Below, piece by piece: positions 7,086-10,394 of a stretch of 10,394 bases of DNA (positions within the stretch are counted from its first letter, which is position 1; every line of letters starts with the position of its first letter). The notes below the pieces were generated by a model. The model did no database searches. It was not told the DNA's origin and worked only from the letters and a program-made list of their open reading frames with translations. The stretch lies in the NCBI GenBank assembly GCA_018659505.1, contig JABJMI010000365.1, positions 1-10,394 of the forward strand, read 5' to 3'. This DNA is from Planctomicrobium sp. GTDB lineage: Bacteria > Planctomycetota > Planctomycetia > Planctomycetales > Planctomycetaceae. Position numbers and translations under genes: made by a program.

Positions 7086-8657
7086 TCAGCGAACGCCACT
7101 TAAAGAATCATTTCCCGGTGGATCCGCACTTTCATCTTCATTTCCTTTTCCTTCATTCCACCATAGGGAAAGCCATTTTGCTTGATTTACAGGTCGCGGT
7201 TCAAAGTGACCTACTGCAATGTCAAGGTCTCCATCAGAGTCCAAGTCTTCTAGCAGAAGGCAGGCGTGTTGACTTAAACTAGTCTCAAGATTGTGTCGCA
7301 AAAACTCCATTGGAACTCTTTGTTCAAGCCAAATCAACGAATGAAAAGGATGGTCAAAGTTGAGAGTCATTGTGCTTGCAACTAGATCAAGGTCGCCATC
7401 TCCATCAATGTCGCCGGCTTTGACACAATAAGCACCGGGTAAGTCAGTAATGTGATGATGATCGAAAACAAGACCATCCTTTTGTTCTAGTAACTGCACA
7501 GAATGATATGGCTTTAGCAAATGACTATCCAAGCTGTCTCCATTGGTATAAAGCACATCAAAATCGCCGTCACCGTCAACGTCAGCTAATTCAATCGATG
7601 ACGAGCCATAGGATGGATCATCAGCCATATAGAGAACTTTTTTTTGAAATCGACCGTTTCCATTGTTAACGAAAGAATCGACCGATTCAAATTCTTGGCT
7701 GAATAATGCAACAATATCTATGTCTCCATCTCCATCAATGTCAGCAAGAGGAATATGACTGCATCCATGCCTATTGTCTAAGAGATGTTCTTTAAACTCG
7801 ATTTCTTCTTCATCGCCTTGAACTTGTTCCAACCACAAGAGTTTTCCTGTTTTACGCCAGCCGAAGATCGCAACCAAAATGTCTAAATCCCCGTCTTGAT
7901 CAAAATCGGCAGTTCTCGTATCAGCAACGCGACCGACATCAGTTAACAGTGGGATTGATTTTTTTAAAAAACCGGAACGATCAAACTTGAGCCATACCAG
8001 CTGACCTTTTATATGGTCTGCAGGAGCATAGCTCCCTAAGTCAGCAACAAGCCAGTCTTCTTCTCCATTGGAATCTAAATCACAGCGGTCTACATGGGCA
8101 GGAAAAGGAATATCTGCAATAGTTTCAAGTGACAATATCTTAGATTCAAATGTGAGAAGTGTGATTTGCCCTTCACGCATGTCGCTAACGACAAGCGATG
8201 TTCCAGTTCTTTGCGAAATCCCCGTTTGTGAAATATGTGCGATCGCTGGCGTTAGAGCATCTGCCCGGTTGAGATGCTGTACTTCAAAAACTAATGGACC
8301 AATTGAGGAGGGTTTGTCCGGAAGCAGAATTCGTAAGCCTTCAGGAGCGAGTTGTTCGTAATAAGCGACAACAGCTTCTTTGTCCGGAACCGTGAGATCG
8401 TTTCGATTCGATTGATCGTAGAAAACGTAACCCTGCTCAACCTCATCACGCCAGATGTGAATTGGAAATGTCTCAGGACGCGGATAAGCATGGCAATCTC
8501 CACAAAAGTGGATAACCTCAGCCCGCGTTGCCGGAGTAGCGCGACTTCTGGAGTAATCTGCTGGCCCCTTAGTGCAACCAACAAACGTAAAGACAGAAAT
8601 CATGATCAACAATGGGGCGTACAACCATTCTACAATCCCGATAGTCAGTATTTTCAT
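7086..8657 (-). CDS. FG-GAP/VCBS repeat lipoprotein with N-terminal CxxCH heme motif
   Basis: A 523-residue predicted lipoprotein. Seen: a hydrophobic leader ending in the lipobox FVGC (Cys28; Thr at +2 fits outer-membrane sorting); a c-type heme motif C52-G-D-C55-H56 followed by AYPRPETFP and IWRDEV, a short cytochrome-like module often fused to such proteins in this phylum; then a beta-propeller of six FG-GAP/VCBS repeats. These carry calcium-type loops, for example ADFDQDGDLDILVA, ADIDGDGDIDIVAL, ADVDGDGDFDVLY and GDIDGDGDLDLVA, spaced about 55-60 residues; the first (CDLDSNGEEDW) is degenerate. Likely an extracytoplasmic binding or scaffold protein; ligand unknown. An upstream in-frame ATG at 8729 lies inside the terminator hairpin and would bury the signal peptide, so ATG 8657 is chosen. 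Glu10 in the leader is unusual. The gene is convergent with the cytochrome gene, 56 nt apart. Confidence 0.9.
   Translation of the reverse strand: MKILTIGIVEWLYAPLLIMISVFTFVGCTKGPADYSRSRATPATRAEVIHFCGDCHAYPRPETFPIHIWRDEVEQGYVFYDQSNRNDLTVPDKEAVVAYYEQLAPEGLRILLPDKPSSIGPLVFEVQHLNRADALTPAIAHISQTGISQRTGTSLVVSDMREGQITLLTFESKILSLETIADIPFPAHVDRCDLDSNGEEDWLVADLGSYAPADHIKGQLVWLKFDRSGFLKKSIPLLTDVGRVADTRTADFDQDGDLDILVAIFGWRKTGKLLWLEQVQGDEEEIEFKEHLLDNRHGCSHIPLADIDGDGDIDIVALFSQEFESVDSFVNNGNGRFQKKVLYMADDPSYGSSSIELADVDGDGDFDVLYTNGDSLDSHLLKPYHSVQLLEQKDGLVFDHHHITDLPGAYCVKAGDIDGDGDLDLVASTMTLNFDHPFHSLIWLEQRVPMEFLRHNLETSLSQHACLLLEDLDSDGDLDIAVGHFEPRPVNQAKWLSLWWNEGKGNEDESADPPGNDSLSGVR
7216..8090 (-). repeat. Six FG-GAP propeller repeats inside the lipoprotein gene
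   Basis: Aspartate-rich loop codings recur near 8063-8090, 7877-7912, 7709-7745, 7560-7587, 7380-7415 and 7216-7248, about 160-185 bp apart, as expected for successive propeller blades. Two of them share an identical 17-bp stretch (7396-7412 and 7726-7742), which suggests internal duplication or conversion. Confidence 0.75.
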
Positions 8658-8685
8658 CTTTGGTATATCGCAACACTGAATCGAG

Positions 8686-8733
8686 AAAAAAGTAAGATGG
8701 TTCGTCACAAAAAAACACGGACAAACCATCTTA
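8686..8733 (-). terminator. Intrinsic terminator after the small lipoprotein gene
   Basis: On the minus strand, TAAGATGGTTTGTC (8733-8720) pairs with GACGAACCATCTTA (8706-8693). The 14-bp stem has a single U-G wobble and a 13-nt loop. A C and six T residues (8691-8686) follow one base after the stem. The + strand side has no T-run adjacent to the stem, so it acts towards lower coordinates only. It begins 22 nt after the small lipoprotein stop and ends 28 nt before the FG-GAP gene start. Confidence 0.85.
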
Positions 8734-8755
8734 TTAAATTCATAGCGACTCAGAA

Positions 8756-8911
8756 CTAAGGGTTGCCTTCTTCATCTGCAGGATCGACAGTCAAGTCTTG
8801 ATCAGCCGGCATTTCGTCGACAGGATCTGTCGATGCTCGCTCTCCTGGTCCACACCCCGCTAAATTGAAATTTAAGGCAAGCATCAAAAGCAGTAACCAC
8901 GATACTTTCAT
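8756..8911 (-). CDS. Small predicted lipoprotein, 51 residues, hypothetical
   Basis: A short gene with a complete lipoprotein signal: MKVSWLLLLMLALNF begins a hydrophobic leader that ends in lipobox LAGC (Cys20). The mature part is only 32 residues long. It is acidic (about ten Asp/Glu against one Arg) and rich in Pro, Ala and Gly, so it is probably disordered. I recognise no domain and assign no function. It lies 105 nt downstream of the DUF1559 gene on the same strand and is followed after 22 nt by a strong terminator, so the two probably form one transcription unit. DUF1559 genes are often followed by a short lipoprotein gene in planctomycetes. Only a weak purine-rich stretch (GAAGAAAGA) precedes the start, about 11 nt upstream. 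Confidence 0.8.
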   Translation of the reverse strand: MKVSWLLLLMLALNFNLAGCGPGERASTDPVDEMPADQDLTVDPADEEGNP

Positions 8912-9016
8912 GTCAGTAGTCTTTCTTCGATTCATTATTTAGTTAGAAACGATGAGTTCAACACAAGTAATTGGGATGAATTCATCTTTGGATACCGTCT
9001 CTACAACGAACGATGT
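8912..9016 (-). other. Gap between DUF1559 and small lipoprotein genes
   Basis: These 105 nt hold a perfect 12-bp palindrome GATGAATTCATC at 8975-8986. There is no T-run and no loop, so it is not an intrinsic terminator. No clear promoter is seen, consistent with co-transcription. Confidence 0.45.
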
Positions 9017-10045
9017 TTAGAATTCGCCAGTTACCACACCACTGTTGATGGCATTGATAATTTGCCAAGTGTTAGCATCGATATTTTCGCTGATGAAACG
9101 CACAGATCCATCCCCCATGAGCCCCTGCATACCACCTTCGTGTGAGCTGGAAAAGACCCAGGCATACGGGTAGACACGATTCGCTCCACCCCAAGACGCC
9201 CATTGTGAGTCGCAATTAATGCAGTATTTGTCGTGATTTCCTGTCGTGTTTGAGATTGCACGCCCAAAGATAGCAGTACGGCTGTACCAGAACGCGTTTG
9301 GCGTGTAGGCTAGCGATAAACGTTGCGAGCGTGATTCCCCAATCACCATAATATTGCTCGTTCCATCGCGCATGTCACGGAATTTTGCTGAACGATTTCC
9401 TCCAAAAGTTCCGCGTCGCTTAATTGTGCGACCATCAATGAGTGTCAAGTTAGTGTTTCCGTACCGCGTCCATTGAGTGTACCCACCACCATCATAACCT
9501 GATGCAAAGATATAGTTGGAAACTCCAACTCCGGGAGCGGGTCGTTGGTAATGAGTTTGCGAATGACCGTAGGTAGTGGGACCATCTACAGTGTCGGAAG
9601 GACAAAGCAATGCAGGAAGATTCAGTTTTCCTAAGATGTTTTGGTTCTTCTGATAGTCCCCTGTACCACACAAAGGGATTCCATTTTCAGCTGAAATTGA
9701 AGAAGGCTCATTCGGGTCAAATTGGTTGTAGAGTGGAGCTTGATCAAGCATCGGTAAAAGCATCGTCCAACCAGTGTGATTGAGTGCACAATCATAAGGT
9801 CGATTTGCTCCAGCTGCCCCAGAGTCTCCACTGTTGATCACTCCGGGTGGAAACTGTCCACTTATGTCATGGTAATTGTGCAGCGCTAAGCCAATCTGCT
9901 TGAGGTTATTTTTGCACTGACTCCTACGAGCAGCTTCACGTGCCTGCTGAACAGCCGGTAGCAGTAGAGCAATTAGGATTGCAATAATCGCAATAACAAC
10001 CAATAACTCAATGAGCGTAAATCCACGTCTTGTATTTCTCTTCAT
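9017..10045 (-). CDS. DUF1559 domain-containing pseudopilin-like protein
   Basis: A 342-residue protein of the DUF1559 family, which is greatly expanded in planctomycetes. Seen: a type IV pilin/type II secretion pseudopilin N-terminus, with basic residues KRNTRR, cleavage expected between Gly8 and Phe9, Glu13 (position 5 of the mature protein) and a hydrophobic helix to about residue 30. QQAREAARRSQCKNNLKQIGLALHNYHD follows in two segments, and near the C-terminus is the H-X9-DG signature with His302, Asp312 and Gly313. Length is normal. Such proteins are thought to be processed by a prepilin peptidase and assembled at or through the envelope; individual roles are unknown. An in-frame ATG at 10114 would place 23 residues before the prepilin leader. 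ATG 10045 gives a normal leader and has GGAAAG four nt upstream. First gene of a probable two-gene unit with the 51-residue lipoprotein. Confidence 0.95.
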   Translation of the reverse strand: MKRNTRRGFTLIELLVVIAIIAILIALLLPAVQQAREAARRSQCKNNLKQIGLALHNYHDISGQFPPGVINSGDSGAAGANRPYDCALNHTGWTMLLPMLDQAPLYNQFDPNEPSSISAENGIPLCGTGDYQKNQNILGKLNLPALLCPSDTVDGPTTYGHSQTHYQRPAPGVGVSNYIFASGYDGGGYTQWTRYGNTNLTLIDGRTIKRRGTFGGNRSAKFRDMRDGTSNIMVIGESRSQRLSLAYTPNAFWYSRTAIFGRAISNTTGNHDKYCINCDSQWASWGGANRVYPYAWVFSSSHEGGMQGLMGDGSVRFISENIDANTWQIINAINSGVVTGEF

Positions 10046-10049
10046 TTCA

Positions 10050-10055
10050 CTTTCC
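10050..10055 (-). promoter_or_regulatory. Ribosome binding site of the DUF1559 gene
   Basis: GGAAAG on the minus strand lies four nt upstream of ATG 10045. It is one of the few Shine-Dalgarno-like sites in this window and supports ATG 10045 over the upstream in-frame ATG at 10114. Confidence 0.45.
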
Positions 10056-10241
10056 AAATATAAGGTAAAAAGGTGGTGTAACAATTGAAGAAATTTGTTT
10101 GTGATAGAAATCAAAGGTTACTGATTTTCCTTGCGAAAACTTTAACTGTTCAAATGAATTTATAATGTTGGACTAGGTCTTTGGGATTTACTAAATCCGC
10201 GACTTTGGAATTGTGAATTTAGATTTTTTATTGAAATAATT

Positions 10242-10270
10242 TTGATATTGGCAAGATTGCCATTTCTCAA
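10242..10270 (-). promoter_or_regulatory. Weak candidate sigma-70 promoter for DUF1559
   Basis: TTGAGA (10270-10265, five of six to the -35 consensus), a 17-nt spacer and TATCAA (10247-10242, four of six to -10) lie on the minus strand. A GGCAA/TTGCC inverted repeat sits in the spacer. It would imply a leader of about 190 nt. In DNA this AT-rich such matches arise by chance. Confidence 0.25.
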
Positions 10271-10294
10271 GAGCAAGATCACATTCAAGTTAGC

Positions 10295-10314
10295 TGATAT
10301 CAATATTGATATCA
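10295..10314. promoter_or_regulatory. Perfect 20-bp palindrome, candidate operator
   Basis: TGATATCAATATTGATATCA is identical to its reverse complement. It contains two GATATC cores 12 bp apart; the right one is itself a perfect TTGATATCAA palindrome (10306-10315). The 11-mer TGATATCAATA also repeats directly (10295-10305 and 10307-10317). A perfect dyad with paired cores about one helical turn apart is the arrangement used by dimeric regulators. There is no loop or T-run, so it is not a terminator. Confidence 0.45.
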
Positions 10315-10394
10315 ATAAATCTTCTTGAATATTACAATATTATCAAAAATATATTTGATTATTGAATTTTATAAGCTTCGAAAGCGTCACCATA

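Larger units (their letters stand above)
10046..10394. other. AT-rich non-coding region upstream of DUF1559
   Basis: About 350 nt to the window edge hold no credible gene on either strand. Composition is clearly more AT-rich than the flanking genes. The stretch contains a possible minus-strand promoter (10242-10270), a 15-nt hairpin GGATTT-ACT-AAATCC (10184-10198), the 20-bp palindrome (10295-10314) and several AATATT motifs between 10300 and 10345. It is probably the regulatory region of DUF1559 and perhaps of a gene beyond the right edge. Confidence 0.6.

Noticed and set aside
8658..8729. Longer N-terminus for the FG-GAP protein from ATG 8729
   Set aside because: The extra 24 codons are made of the terminator hairpin and its T-tract, and they would displace the lipoprotein signal peptide.
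8352..8759. 135-codon open frame on the + strand
   Set aside because: It runs antisense to the FG-GAP lipoprotein N-terminus and across the terminator hairpin; no motif or credible start context.
8975..8986. Palindrome GATGAATTCATC as a terminator
   Set aside because: It has no loop and no adjacent T-run; a 12-bp AT-rich palindrome can occur by chance.
10248..10264. TGGCA...TTGC on the minus strand as a sigma-54 promoter
   Set aside because: The GG and GC elements are about four bases too close for the fixed -24/-12 spacing.

Overview
The window looks like a chromosomal stretch from a marine-type planctomycete (class Planctomycetia). The evidence is the gene families: the C-terminus of a DUF1501 protein, a BlaI-type repressor coupled to an M56 (BlaR1-like) membrane metalloprotease, a giant PSCyt1/PSCyt2/PSD1 secreted cytochrome, a heme-motif FG-GAP/VCBS lipoprotein, and a DUF1559 pseudopilin-like protein. 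DUF1501, PSCyt/PSD1 and DUF1559 are large paralogous families typical of this phylum. Weak or absent Shine-Dalgarno sequences fit the same group. I cannot name genus or species from sequence alone.

Layout. Positions 2-367 (+): 3' end of a DUF1501 gene. 368-522: convergent spacer with a degenerate heptamer tandem repeat and an inverted partner of the DUF1501 tail. 523-1299 (-): NAD(P)-dependent short-chain dehydrogenase. 1300-1460: divergent promoter region with a dyad just before blaI. 1461-3919 (+): blaI-blaR1-like pair with a 4-bp start/stop overlap. 4030-7029 (+): 999-residue PSCyt1-DUF1549-DUF1553 protein with two CxxCH motifs and an F5/8C-like insert. 7086-8657 (-): FG-GAP lipoprotein, convergent with the cytochrome. 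8686-8733 (-): a strong intrinsic terminator. 8756-8911 (-): a 51-residue lipoprotein. 9017-10045 (-): DUF1559 gene. 10046-10394: AT-rich upstream region with a perfect 20-bp palindrome.

How they may work together. BlaI and the M56 protease form a classical two-protein signalling switch, in which a sensor protease inactivates the repressor; here the sensor domain is not a penicillin-binding domain, so the signal is unknown. DUF1559 and the tiny lipoprotein form one short transcription unit closed by the terminator. The terminator ends only 28 nt before the FG-GAP gene start, so that gene must use a very short leader, read-through or regulated termination. The two large envelope proteins both carry c-type heme motifs, but their convergent orientation shows they are not one operon.

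No mobile element, CRISPR array, rRNA or tRNA was seen. I found no clearly new multi-gene system. The points most worth a second look are the M56 sensor domain, the terminator against the FG-GAP start, the unannotated small lipoprotein, and the palindrome upstream of the DUF1559 gene.
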